From: Doryteuthis pealeii
Taxonomy: Eukaryota > Mollusca > Cephalopoda > Myopsida > Loliginidae
Direction: 5' to 3'
Length of the DNA: 64,000 nt
Assembly: GCA_023376005.1 (NCBI GenBank)
Contig: CM042147.1
Coordinates: 115,394,597 to 115,458,596, forward strand
The first letter of the stretch is position 1. Every line of letters starts with the position of its first letter. The notes under the pieces were generated by a model. It saw only the letters and a list, made by a program, of their open reading frames with translations. It had not been told where the DNA came from and did not search any database. Position numbers and translations under genes: made by a program. This document shows, in pieces, positions 42,963-55,189 of this stretch.

Positions 42963-43455
42963 GTTTGGCGACCCGTGATGCTTAAGGATAGAACCCAGGT
43001 GGATGAGCAGTTCATGACATGCAATACTCCCCTTTGGCCTATCTTGGGCTAGACGGGCGGTCGGAGAGACCCCCTCCGATCAATCGGCTGGTCACGTCAA
43101 ACCCTAGCACCTATATGATTTTCCCAACCCTATTGCCCTTATGGCAAGCCCCAACCCCTTTTTATCATATGGGTGCTAGAAGGCAGTGGCTGCAGGTCTA
43201 CATGTCCTAGGAATGACGTTAAACTCTATATGATGGTGAGGTTCCAGTTTTGGAGGTTTGGGGAATGTGGAGCACCCCTGGTCCACTCTGACCCGGAGTG
43301 GTAGTACATTAGGGTCCCATCTATGGGTTGAATAGAAAAACATGAGTTTATAAACAAAATTGTATTATCCATTAAGAATTGATTTATTTCAAAATTTTAT
43401 TGGCATTAAATGACCCACTGAGGTTGATATGCCATAAAACAAAACAAACCAAACC
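42963..43455 (+). mobile_element. R580 copy lacking the 5' end
   Basis: Runs from TTTGGCGACCCGTGATGCTT through GGCTAGACGGGCGGTCGGAG, TATCATATGGGTGCTAGAAG and GACCCGGAGTGGTAGTACAT to TGAGGTTGATATGCCATAAA and a CAAAC-type tail. 43456-43855 after it holds no gene I recognise. Confidence 0.75.
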
Positions 43456-43857
43456 ATTCTCCTTGTTTTCTATAAAACTAGAGACTTAATCTTTGAGGAT
43501 TTTTCTTGAAAGGTTTCGAGCCAGTCAATATATATGGACGGTCAGAATAGGTTTCTAAATTTTCAAAAGGAAGACCACTTAAATTGTGACAAGCATCCAA
43601 TAAGTATCTGTCATTCTTCCTGATGATGATTCTGTCAATAACAGCAGTCATCCAATAAATGGACGTCATTTCCGTAATAGTAATTTTATCAAATGAGAAA
43701 CTTATTCCCCTCGAGCAATGGTTCCGTTACTTTCCAGACAATCAGGATTTAGCATCATAAACGAAGCGGACGTTACACGGTAATGCAAATGCACAATTGG
43801 AAGAACTGGCTCAGTGTAATGTGAGTGGTAGCAGCACAAAATTGACAGTAGTAAATT

Positions 43858-44706
43858 AATGTTGGTATCAGCCATACAGCGAGGGAGTCTATCCCTTTTT
43901 TGTTAGCGCTTGACCTAAGAGATTATTTTAGCATATGAGGTAGAGCAGCACACCTACCATCACCTCCTCACATTATTGCACAGATCCATGTGCTACTCAT
44001 ACGCTGAACTGAACCAGGAACATTGTAATTCGACTGAACTAAGTCAGTAAGTAAAGTTGTCAGGGTGGCTTAAGGTCAGTGACAACCATACAGTGAGGGA
44101 GTCTATCCCCTTTTCACTAGCACTAGATCAAAGAGATTATTTTTGCGTCTGAGGTGGAGCAGTACACCTATCATCAGCTCCTCACTTTACCACACAGATC
44201 CCTGTGCTACTCATGCTCTGAGTTGGCGAGGGCCATTATCGAACCAGGAACCTCGAGATTCCTAAGCAGATGCTATACTGACTAAGTAAAGTATGGCCTA
44301 GGGTCGGTATCAGCCAATCAGCGAGGGAGTCCATCCCCTTTTTGCTAGAGCTAGACTGAGGAGATTGTTTTTTGGCATCTGAGGTGGAGTGCCACACCTA
44401 CCATCAGCTCCTAACTTTACCACACTGATCCCGGATGCTCTACTGATTGAGCTAAGTAAGTAAGTAAAGTCGTTGGGGTGGCCTAGGGTCGGTGAGGGAT
44501 TCTATCCCCTTTTTGCTAGTGCTTGACCAGGGAGATTATTTTAGCGTCTGAGGCGGAGTGCCACACTTACCATCAGCTCATCAGCTCATCACTTTACCAC
44601 ACAGATCACTCTGCTACTCATACGCTGAGTTGACGAGAGACGTTATCAAACCAGGAACCTTGTGATTCCTAGGTGGACGCTCTAGCAAATGAGCTAAACC
44701 GGCCAT
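43858..44706 (-). mobile_element. Cluster of four SINE1 copies
   Basis: Four reverse copies lie in the same direction: 43858-44036, 44049-44287, 44283-44452 and 44455-44706. Each has the GAGGGAGTCTATCCCCTTTT tail region and a GAGCTAA-type head complement. They differ from each other by many substitutions and deletions. Identical junctions are not seen, so repeated insertion into tails and ancient duplication both remain possible. Confidence 0.8.
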
Positions 44707-44754
44707 ATTGTTCATTGCATATTGAAAGCTTTAAGGAGAATGTTGATGGAGAGC

Positions 44755-45268
44755 CCAAGTGTTGGCAGGGTGGACAAGGTTAGAAGACCAGTTCATGTAC
44801 CTAGGTAGTAATATCTCATCTACAGAAAGTGATGTCAGTATATACATAGGAAAGCATAGAGTATTGATCATATGGAAACCTGAACACTAAGATGTAGCCA
44901 TAGTGCTATAGTATGGCTGCACCACTTCAATTAACAAAACGATTAGAAAAAACATAGATGGGAACTACACAAGGATGCTGTGTGCTATCCTGAACAAATC
45001 CTGGAAGCAGCACACACACAAAAAAAAGCAGTTTACAGCCACTTACCTCTACTCACACAAACGATCCAAGCAAGATATGTGGAAAAGTAAGGACATACTC
45101 ATAACTGATGTTCTCCTGTGGACAACTACACATGGACACACCAGAGTGGGCCGACTAGCAAAGACTTACATAGATCAGCTCTGTGCAGATACTGGATGTT
45201 ATGAGAAGCAATATCCGATAAGGACAGGAGACATCGGAATTCATGCTATCAGTTTTACATAATGATGA
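44755..45268 (+). pseudogene. LINE-C 3' fragment
   Basis: Reads DQFMYLGSNISSTESDVSIY-type text, then IIWKPEH, YGCTTSINKTIRKNIDGNY, CAILNKSWKQH, then ILITDVLLWTTTHGHTRVGR and TYIDQLCADTGC, followed by (GAT)n. A deletion removes the HAGHC motif. A TA microsatellite follows. Confidence 0.75.
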
Positions 45269-45281
45269 TGATGTTATATAC

Positions 45282-45321
<40 letters not shown>

Positions 45322-45743
45322 GTATATGCATGTATACATATACATATATATGTAATATATACATATACATATGTAACATGTATATATATGTGTTGGATTT
45401 TGTGTCAAGTATTCAACTCTGTTACAAAATGAATGCCAAACTAAAACTAGAGTTTGGTAGGTGGCTTATATGGAGCTTTGGATTGTTCCATTATGAACTC
45501 AGGCAAATTCATTTCCTGAGTTCTGATTGGCTGTTGGATTTCAGGGTGAGTAAGAACATGGATAAGTACCCACTCTTCAGCCATCACTTTGCATTATGCC
45601 AGCAGCATGCAAGGACTGTATTTAAGTTACAGCTTGCCTGTTGTTCTCATCTGCTAACTCGACGGTAGTTAGAACCCCACTGCGATGGTGAGTATCATAT
45701 TGTTTGTATATATATGTATATATATATTTATATAAGTATATAC

Positions 45744-45925
45744 GGTTTAACTTAGTTGGTAAAGCATCCACCTTGGAACAACAAGGTTCTGGGTTCAGTA
45801 CCAGCCCTCGCCAAATCAGCATATGAGTAGCACAGCTTGGATTTGAGTGGTAAAGTGGTAATGGTAGGTGTGGTGCTCCACCTCAGATGTAAAAACAATC
45901 TCTCTGGTTTAGCACTGATACCAAT
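45744..45925 (+). mobile_element. SINE1 variant, 3' truncated
   Basis: GTTTAACTTAGTTGGTAAAG head and GGGTTCAGTACCAG B box, ending at AGCACTGATACC. Confidence 0.7.
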
Positions 45926-45951
45926 ATATACATATGTATATATATGAATAT

Positions 45952-46208
45952 TGGGCCGGGTTAGCTCAGTCGGTAGAGCGTTCGGCTAGAAACCACAAGG
46001 TTCCTAGTTCGATACCGGTCATTGCCAACTCAGCGTATGAGTAGCACAGGGATCTGTGCGGTAAAGTAAGGAGCTGATGGTAGGTGTGGCGCTCCACCTG
46101 AGACACTAAAATAATCTCCTCAGTCTAGCGCTATTGAATAGGGGATAGACTCCCTCGCTGACTGGCTGATACCGACATTTGGCCACCCCGATGACTTTAC
46201 TTTACTTT
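45952..46208 (+). mobile_element. SINE1, complete with target duplication
   Basis: GGGCCGGGTTAGCTCAGTCG head, AGTTCGATACC B box, tail GATGACTTTACTTTACTTT. A 13-bp direct repeat TATATATGAATAT flanks it (45939-45951, 46209-46221), as expected for LINE-driven insertion. 46270-47070 after it shows no gene. Confidence 0.92.
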
Positions 46209-46225
46209 TATATATGAATATGTCA

Positions 46226-46272
<47 letters not shown>

Positions 46273-47077
46273 ATTGATTACATGCATCTGTGAAATTGTG
46301 AGATAGAAATTGTAAATCTGGATTACTGTAAAGAAAGTATTATTTTCAGATATGATTAGCTCCCTTTTTTTGTATTCTCATATCTGCAACCTTAAATCCT
46401 GTTAAGGATTCCTGTCCCCCCAGCATCCATCCACTCCCCCTTTCCACCTCTCCTGTTGCTGCTATTGTCTCTGACAAACATCCAGCTTCACCACCCCACA
46501 TTAATCTGATAATATTTTCTAAGAGGTTTTACTATCAGAATGCTTGTCTCTTTAACACCAGCTTCATCTATTATTCCAGAAAGTCTCAATTTTTTTTTTC
46601 TTCATTCAACAGATACCTTTATCCTTTGTGAATGACAGCAGTAATATCCTCGTTCTGTTCACTGCAAATCCAGCTCAACATTTGTAGTTATGATTACAGC
46701 CGCTCACAAAAGAATAAAGAGCTAACTCTTGAAACAGAGAGTCTGTCCATTCATTGGCTCCAAGGGGATTTGAGACAGGTTTCTTTTGAAATCAAAGAAA
46801 GTTTCTAGAATCATATTTCTTTTTAGGCCTCACAAAAGAAATTGAGTACTTAATATATTTATTCAGTACTAGTATCCGATGCTAACAGATACATATAAAA
46901 ACACAGGACAATAAGTTACAAAACAATTAACCAGACAACTTACAAGAAATAGAGGAGGGTCAAATGCAATATAGCCAAACACAGTAAGATATAGTCCAAA
47001 TATAAATCAGCTTATTAATCCACTGTTGAAGTCCTTAATTGTAAATTATTTAAGACTATGAGTTCATATATACATAT

Positions 47078-47331
47078 GGGCCGGGTTAGCTCAGTCGGTA
47101 GAGCGTACGGCTAGAAACCACAAGGTTCCCAGTTCGATACCAGTCCCCACCAACTCAGTGTATGAGTAGCACAGGGATCTGTGCGGTAAAGTAAGGAGCT
47201 GATGGTAGGTGTGGCGCTCCACCTCAGATGCTAAAGCAATCTCCTTGGTCTAGCGCTATTGAAAAGGAGATAGACTCCCTCGCTGCATGGCTGATACCGA
47301 CTTTAGGCCGCCCCGTCGACTTTACTTTTTA
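47078..47331 (+). mobile_element. SINE1 copy
   Basis: GGGCCGGGTTAGCTCAGTCG head, AGTTCGATACC B box, tail CGTCGACTTTACTTTTTACT. Confidence 0.9.
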
Positions 47332-47577
47332 CTTTTTATATATATATGTGTGTGTGTGTAGGTATATAATCAATTTGGTTTGAACATTGAATAGGCGTGA
47401 AACTGACAGCTATGAAGTCCTGTTCATTTATATTTTCACTTCCCTAAATTATATATATATACTCTATCAGTGATATTGATCATTCTTTACTTATAGATAT
47501 AGCAAACTCTATTATCTATACTAGCAAATATATGCACCCTCCGGGTGCAAGTATTTAAGTTTTAATATAATAAAATA

Positions 47578-48218
47578 TCTTATTATAATGGAGATTGTAT
47601 GTTTTTCTGTCTGTAACCGAAACTATATTACTATACAAGTCACAATTCCCTTTGTTATTTACATAACATTCTCCATGACTTTATTCCTATTTAAACCTTA
47701 ATTATTAATAAAATTGTTTTACATCATTAAGACTGTTGACCATATCTACATACTAACAACATGCAATTGTATTTATATATACAATAAAATAGCGGTTTAC
47801 AGTGTGAATGGGAAGACTAATTTGCATATTGATATTAAGAATTTGAATTTAATAAATATATGCTTAGTATTATTGATTTCTAATTGTTTGGTTTTACCTT
47901 ATTGAATATGAGCAAAAATCTCTGGATAAATCTTAAAAGAAATTCATTAGCAAGAAGAAATAACTACAATTTTATTCTTTACTTCCTATTTAACTAAATA
48001 GTTGAATTAGGAAAATTTACCAATGAAAGAAGGGAGTAACGGAAAATGATGGAAGAGTTAGTTTCAAAATTGTTCTATTTTTTCAATCATACCCCCTCTG
48101 TTTACTAATCTTTTTATCTGCATTCTTATTCAGTTTCATTTGCCTTTCTAATTTAATATGATATATTATTATATTAAAACTTAAATACTTGCACCCGGAG
48201 GGTGCATATATTTGCTAG
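47578..48218 (+). mobile_element. Complete Helitron nested inside its relative
   Basis: Plus strand TCTTATTATAATGGAGATTG to GCACCCGGAGGGTGC-ATATATTTG-CTAG, inserted between A (47577) and T (48219). 641 bp, no coding. Confidence 0.88.
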
Positions 48219-48634
48219 TCATATTAAATTAGAAAGGCTAATGAAACTGAATAAGAATGCAAATAAAAAGATTTGGAACAGAGGGGGTATGATTGAAAAA
48301 TAGAACAACTTTGAAACTAACTCTTCCATCATTTTCTATTACTCCCCTCTTTCATTGGTAAATTTTCCTAATTTAACTATTATTTAAAATAGGAAGTAAA
48401 GAATAATATTAGTTATTTCTTCTTGTTAATGGATTTTTTTAAAGATTTATCTCAGAGATTTTTGCTCATATTCAAAAAGATAAAACCAAACAATTAGAAA
48501 TCAATAATACTAATCATATATTTATTAAAATCAAATTTTTCAGATCAATATGCAAATTAGCCTTCCCATTCACACTGTAAACCGCTGTTTTGTTGTATAT
48601 ATAAATACAATTACATATTATTATGTAGATCTGG

Positions 48635-48911
48635 CCCACGCCGGGGGTCCAGTGGCTTCGGCCCTGGATCTTTACGAGTTAATAGCGTCGATCCCAGGGG
48701 GCCATCCCCCCAGGCAACACCTGCCCCCTCGATTTATAGGGGCAGGGCTGGGTTTATTGCCCAGTGCCTGAGGCGCCCCCCTTGAGGGGGAATAGCGACG
48801 GGATCGACGCAATTTTTTCACCCGCCACCCCATGAGTCTCGGCTTGTGGGTGGTCCCACATAAATAGGGCCTTGTGCCTGACCCGTACAAGTGGGGTACG
48901 TGGAAAATATC
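48635..48911. mobile_element. Unidentified GC-rich 277-bp insertion
   Basis: Flanked by ATGTAGATCTGG (48623-48634) and ATGTAGATATGG (48912-48923), a 12-bp target duplication with one difference. Other Helitron copies have a single ATGTAGATATGG at this point. Rich in G, C and CpG, unlike everything nearby. GCGTCGATCCC and its exact reverse complement GGGATCGACGC lie about 100 bp apart. No ORF of note and no recognised family; the A-rich end (GGAAAATAT) would fit a retroposon. Confidence 0.65.
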
Positions 48912-49082
48912 ATGTAGATATGGTCAACAGTCTTAATGATGTAAAACCATTTTATCAATAATTGAGGTTTAAATAAAAATAAAATCATGGAGAATGTGAT
49001 GTAAATAATGAAGGGAATTGTGATTTGTATAGTAATATAGTTTCGGTTACAGACCGACAAACACACAATCTCCATTATAATA

Positions 49083-49085
<3 letters not shown>

Positions 49086-49132
<47 letters not shown>

Positions 49133-49320
49133 ATAAAGACTGAGAAAGATTGTTATTTATAAAGACAAATTGTTATGGAAAAAATCAGTTACCAAAAAGA
49201 ACTAATGATACTTTTAGTACATGCATTTTGGATCACTTAGTACATTTGGATACCAACAGCCAGTTATATAATGGCATCTATTCAAACACACAGTCACTCA
49301 AGACACACACACACACACAC

Positions 49321-49399
<79 letters not shown>

Positions 49400-49699
49400 A
49401 AAAGATGAATAGAAAGCATTCTTAATCATAATTTGCTTGATGCATAATACAAGAAAATACAAGAAGCATTTGGATAGTGCACTCAAAGATTGGTGCATTA
49501 TGGACCATTATTATCTTTCCTTTGGCATAAATGGTAAAATGCCTTATGGAATGAAGCAAAAGAACAAATACAGATTGTTGAAAAATTTTCAATTAGATGC
49601 CAAAAATATAAGAAATGGGGGAAAAAAAAAACCTAAAAAGAATTCCATGGAAAAGCAAAAATACAGCCAAATCGGATTTCTATTAAAAGTTAATTAGAA

Positions 49700-49700
<1 letters not shown>
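49086..49700 (+). repeat. AT/CA/TG microsatellites with unassigned flank
   Basis: TA runs at about 49086-49116, 49325-49396, a CA run at 49301-49320. An 86-codon frame (49437-49697) reads DHYYLSFGINGKMPYGMKQK and is not recognised. Confidence 0.7.
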
Positions 49701-51178
<1,478 letters not shown>

Positions 51179-51430
51179 GGGGCTGCTTTAGCTCCATTGG
51201 TAGAGCATCCACTTAGGAACCACAAGGCTCTGGGTTTGATGTCAGCCCTCACCAACTCAATGTATGAGTATCACAGCTTGGATCTGAGTGGTAAAGTGGG
51301 AAGTTGGTGGTAGGTGGAGCGTTCTACCTTTGACACAAAATCAATTTCCCTGGTCTAGCACTAGTGAAAAGAGGATAGACTCCCTTGCTGTCTGGATATT
51401 ACTGACAGTAGGTCACTCCATCGACTATAT
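51179..51430 (+). mobile_element. SINE1 variant
   Basis: GGGGCTGCTTTAGCTCCATT head, CTGGGTTTGATGTCAG B-box region, body GGTGGTAGGTGGAGCG. Inserted in the pyrimidine tract. Confidence 0.8.
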
Positions 51431-51696
51431 ACCCTCTTAGCATCAATATTTTCCTTCTTTTCTCTTTCTCTCTTTTGCCATTGGTTGTTGATCCGTTCGT
51501 CCATGTTGAATACCAGCAACTGAAAGCCTTTCAAAATCGGCGAATAAATAGTTAACTAACCATGTATTCGAGCATGTTGATTGGCTAGCTTTAATTCACA
51601 CGGCCACGCAGAGTCTATAAGTTTAAATGGTTGACCCCTGCACACTTTATAATAAAAAATTATTCCAACATGATTAAATATAGCACACAGGCCTCA

Positions 51697-51879
51697 AGCT
51701 GGACCGGGGAGACTGTTTTTGCATCTAAGTTGGGGTGCCACACCTACCATCAGCTCTCCACAATACTGCACAGATCCAAGCTGTGTTACTCATGCGGTGA
51801 GTTGGCGAGATGCCTGTATCGAACCTGGAACCTTATGGTTTCGAGGCAGATGCTCTACCGACTCAGCTAAACCGGCCCT
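51697..51879 (-). mobile_element. SINE1 copy, tail truncated
   Basis: Reverse copy from GGGGAGACTGTTTTTGCATC to the head complement CTCAGCTAAACCGGCCC. A further head-only scrap lies at 52633-52686 (minus strand; AACCTGGAATCCTGTGGTTC). Confidence 0.75.
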
Positions 51880-52884
51880 ACATTCACCCAATTCATATTT
51901 CTGTGTTTCATTGATTGCGTTAAACATCACCGACCCGGCAGTTTTTTTTTTCTTTCATTCATTTTCCCTCAATCTTTTCTTTTTCCTTTTCATCGATTTT
52001 TTTTTTCCTCATTCATTCACTTTCTCTTGTTGCATCTGGCTTTCTCTTATTTTGTTTCTCTTCAACAAGAGAAAGAAAATGAAAGAAATCTGGTAATTTT
52101 TTCATCCCTTCTTCAATCAGTTCTATTTCTCTTTCCCACTTATTAAGCTTCTTTTTTTTTACTCCTTTATTTTACTCAAAAAAAAAATTCATTCAGACTT
52201 GGTCAGTTCTTTAAACTTACTATCTTTCTTTTATATTTTCTGTTACTAATCCTTCACTTATTTTTTGATATTTTTCTTTATTTATCATTCATTATTAGTT
52301 AGTTTTTCATGTGTGTTATTAAAATTCTTGACTATTTTTTCTCTAATAAAGAAGGAATTTGTTGTATCTATCAAAGTTAACAGATAAATAATAGGAAGAA
52401 ATACAACATGAATTAGGGATTCGGGAAAGGTTTACTTAGCAAAGATACAAGGTGAAGAGAGTAATTAGCAATTGCTAGGTTGAATTATCAAGTCCCGTGA
52501 AATCTTGTTATTCTCTCTTCCGAGATTTTATCAGACATTATTTACAGGAAAAACAGACTATTCCATTCTCATTATTTAGGTAATATATTACAGAATTTAA
52601 AAATCAGAACTAAAAAATATTTTTTTTAAAAAGTATCAAACCTGGAATCCTGTGGTTCCCTAGATGAATGCTCTATTGACTGAGCTAAAATGACACTGTA
52701 TACATATATATTTATATATATATGTGTAAGGGACAAAAAATTATTTTTATTTGTTTTATATTTTAAATAACTTTAAATTGAATATTCCATGCATATGGAT
52801 GAAATTTGATCAAAACACATTTTGACTAAATAACAGCAATGAATTTCATCCAAAGTATATATATTTTTCTTCAATCATCTTTTA

Positions 52885-52940
<56 letters not shown>

Positions 52941-52952
52941 TAGGTTTTGTTT

Positions 52953-53529
52953 GTTTTGTTTTACGGCATATCAACCTCAGTGGGTCATTTAATGCCAACA
53001 AAGTTGTGAAATAAGTTCATTCTTAATGCATGATACAATTTTGTTTATAAACTCATGTTTTTCTATTTAACCCATAGATGGTACCCTAACAGGTACTACC
53101 ACTCCGGGTCAGAGTGGACCAGGAAGCAATGGTGATGAAAGGGTGCTCCACATTCCCCAAACCTCCAGAACTGGAACCTCACCATCAGATAGAGTTTAAC
53201 GTCATTCCCAGGTCATGTAGACCCTCAGCCACCGCCTTCTAGCACCCATATGATAAAAAGGATTGGGGGTTGCCATAGGGTTGGAGCAATCATATAGGCG
53301 ATAGGGCTTGACATGACCAGGCAATTGATCGGTGGGGGCCTCTCCGACCGCCCGTCTAGCCCAAGAAAGGGTCAAAGTGGAGTGTTGCATGTCATGGACT
53401 TCTCAGCCACCCGGGTTCTATCCTTAAACATCACGGGTCGCCACCCACGGCCAACAGGTGGCCCCATTGGGGAGTCTTACCCCTCTGCAGAGGTGCAGTC
53501 GGTGCATTCTAACGCCCCAGCCAACAGGG

Positions 53530-53532
<3 letters not shown>
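52953..53532 (-). mobile_element. R580 retroelement, most complete copy
   Basis: Minus strand from GTTGGGGCATTAGAATGCAC-type sequence (53532 side; CACCTCTGCAGAGGGGTAAG, GGTGGCGACCCGTGATG, GGCTAGACGGGCGGTCGGAG) through TATCATATGGGTGCTAGAAG to TGAGGTTGATATGCCGTAAA and an ACAAAAC-type tail. No ORF. It is the reference for the fragments elsewhere. Confidence 0.75.
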
Positions 53533-53576
<44 letters not shown>

Positions 53577-53836
53577 CCAAACTTGTTGGTAAACCCTCAC
53601 GGTGAGAAAAAACCCGGCAAATATTTTGATTGTAAAAATATACTACTAAACATCACCTGGGGAGAAAAACATTTTTGGAAAAAAGAAAAGACCAAGATAA
53701 CCATACCAACTAAAAATAGTTGATTGATATAATACTTGGCCAAAAGAAAATGATTATATATATAGATATATATAGATAAAAGGATATGGAAACACACAAC
53801 GCTGTTAAAATGAAAAATATTTCATATCATATTCAT

Positions 53837-53885
53837 AGCTAATATTGAAACAATATTTCGATTTATAAAAATCATCTTCAGAGCC
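53837..53885 (-). ncRNA. Hammerhead-ribozyme-like motif with closed helix III
   Basis: Minus strand: helix I GGCU (53882-53885) with AGCU (53837-53840), CUGAAGA (53875-53881), extra U (53874), helix II GAUUU-UUAU-AAAUC (53860-53873), GAAA (53856-53859), helix III AUAUUG-UUU-CAAUAU (53842-53856), U at 53841. Unlike the others, helix III is a six-pair hairpin with a real loop, so it can fold as a monomer. Deviations are the extra U before helix II and a weak helix I. Confidence 0.65.
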
Positions 53886-54007
53886 TGTTTTTTAAATCAG
53901 ACTCCTCAAGAGAGGAGCTGAAAAAAAAAAAAAAAAAAATTCCTAAGTAAGTCATGATATATCCATATCTATCTATATATATATAATATATAGATATAGA
54001 TATAGAT

Positions 54008-54503
54008 ATAATATACATGTAGAATTAAACAAAAGACACATCTCCTGTTTAAACAATTTTTATTTTGATCTTTTCGAGTTTTCTGGCCAACTTTTTAATA
54101 TTTGGGTGGAATTCGTGGATAAGTCCACCAAAGTTCAGGTCCCAAGTACTCCAAATACTAGAAGCTCAATACATAAAACAATACAAACCATCCTTGAACA
54201 AAATTAATTTCCAATGCAGTACACACATTTTAAAATGCCTATAACACCTTTCTCTTCAATTCTTCTCCTTCCAGCCTCCACATAATTATAATTTTTTTTT
54301 AAATGGAACACATCACCACTGATGATGGCACTTCAAAGTGCCGAAAGTACTCGGGACCTGAACTTTGGTGGACTTATCCACAAATTCCACCGAAATATTA
54401 AAAAGTTGGCCAGAAAATTAGAAAATATCAAAGATAAAATTTTTAAACAGGAGGTGTGTCTTTTGTTTAATTCTACATGTATAAATGAAAGAATGCTTCC
54501 CAA

Positions 54504-54551
<48 letters not shown>

Positions 54552-54730
54552 CACACCACAACAACACACACTCGGAACTTTGGTGGACTTATTTCCACAA
54601 ATTCCACCCCAATATTAAAAAGTTGGCCAGAAAACTCGAAAATATCAAAGATAAAATTGTTTAAACAGGAGATATGTCTTTTGTCTAATTCTACATGTAT
54701 AAATGAAAAGAATGCTTCCCAAATACACAA
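54008..54730. mobile_element. Penelope-like 5' fragments: inverted pair plus a third copy
   Basis: Left arm 54020-54150 (minus), right arm 54319-54505 (plus) and a third copy 54566-54730 (plus). The right arm reads FGGLIHKFHRNIKKLARKLE, then FKQEVCLLFNSTCINERMLP. All end in CA microsatellites. The protein is the same as in the 40-kb copies and related to 28.8 and 37.1 kb. About 150 bp of unrelated sequence separates the first two arms. Confidence 0.65.
54319..54352 (+). ncRNA. Hammerhead-ribozyme-like motif
   Basis: CUGAUGA (54319-54325), extra U, helix II GGCAC-UUCAAA-GUGCC (54327-54342, five perfect pairs), GAAA (54343-54346), palindrome AGUACU (54346-54351), C at the predicted cleavage position (54352). 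Helix I does not pair locally. It lies directly upstream of the Penelope-like peptide in the same direction. Confidence 0.6.
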
Positions 54731-54762
54731 ACACACACACACACACACACACACATACACAT

Positions 54763-54808
<46 letters not shown>

Positions 54809-55189
54809 CATATATATATCATGACTACTTAGGTAGAAAAAGATTCTCTGCTTTGACAGTACATAATAATAGCCAGACAGTTTTTCTGTTTTTATTTTCT
54901 CAGCCATATGATGAGTGACTGAATGTTCTCTCAGCACACATCCATAGATTGACATAGATGCGAGCATGTGCAAGAGACAGTAAATTTGATAAATAGTTTC
55001 AATTATAAGTGATGTCCCATCCATGTATTTGTAGTTGGCAGATTTTCGTTTTTTGTCTATAGAAAATCTATGGCATGTGTCATCATATGAATTATAGAGA
55101 GTTTCCCAATGATATCAGTTAACCAGATATAAAATATACAAATACCATGTGCGCAGAATGACAAAGAAGATGGACAGTATAACATGATA

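Larger units (their letters stand above)
47521..49085 (-). mobile_element. Helitron split by a second Helitron and a GC-rich insert
   Basis: Minus-strand 5' end TCTTATTATAATGGAGATTG at 49085; 3' hairpin GCACCCGGAGGGTGC and CTAG end at 47521. Host A (47520) and T (49086) flank it. Its body is interrupted at 47578-48218 by an opposite-strand relative and at 48635-48911 by an unrelated block. Confidence 0.85.

Noticed and set aside
45952..46025. Functional tRNA gene
   Set aside because: The tRNA-like head is the 5' part of a SINE with a target duplication, and the acceptor and anticodon stems do not close properly.
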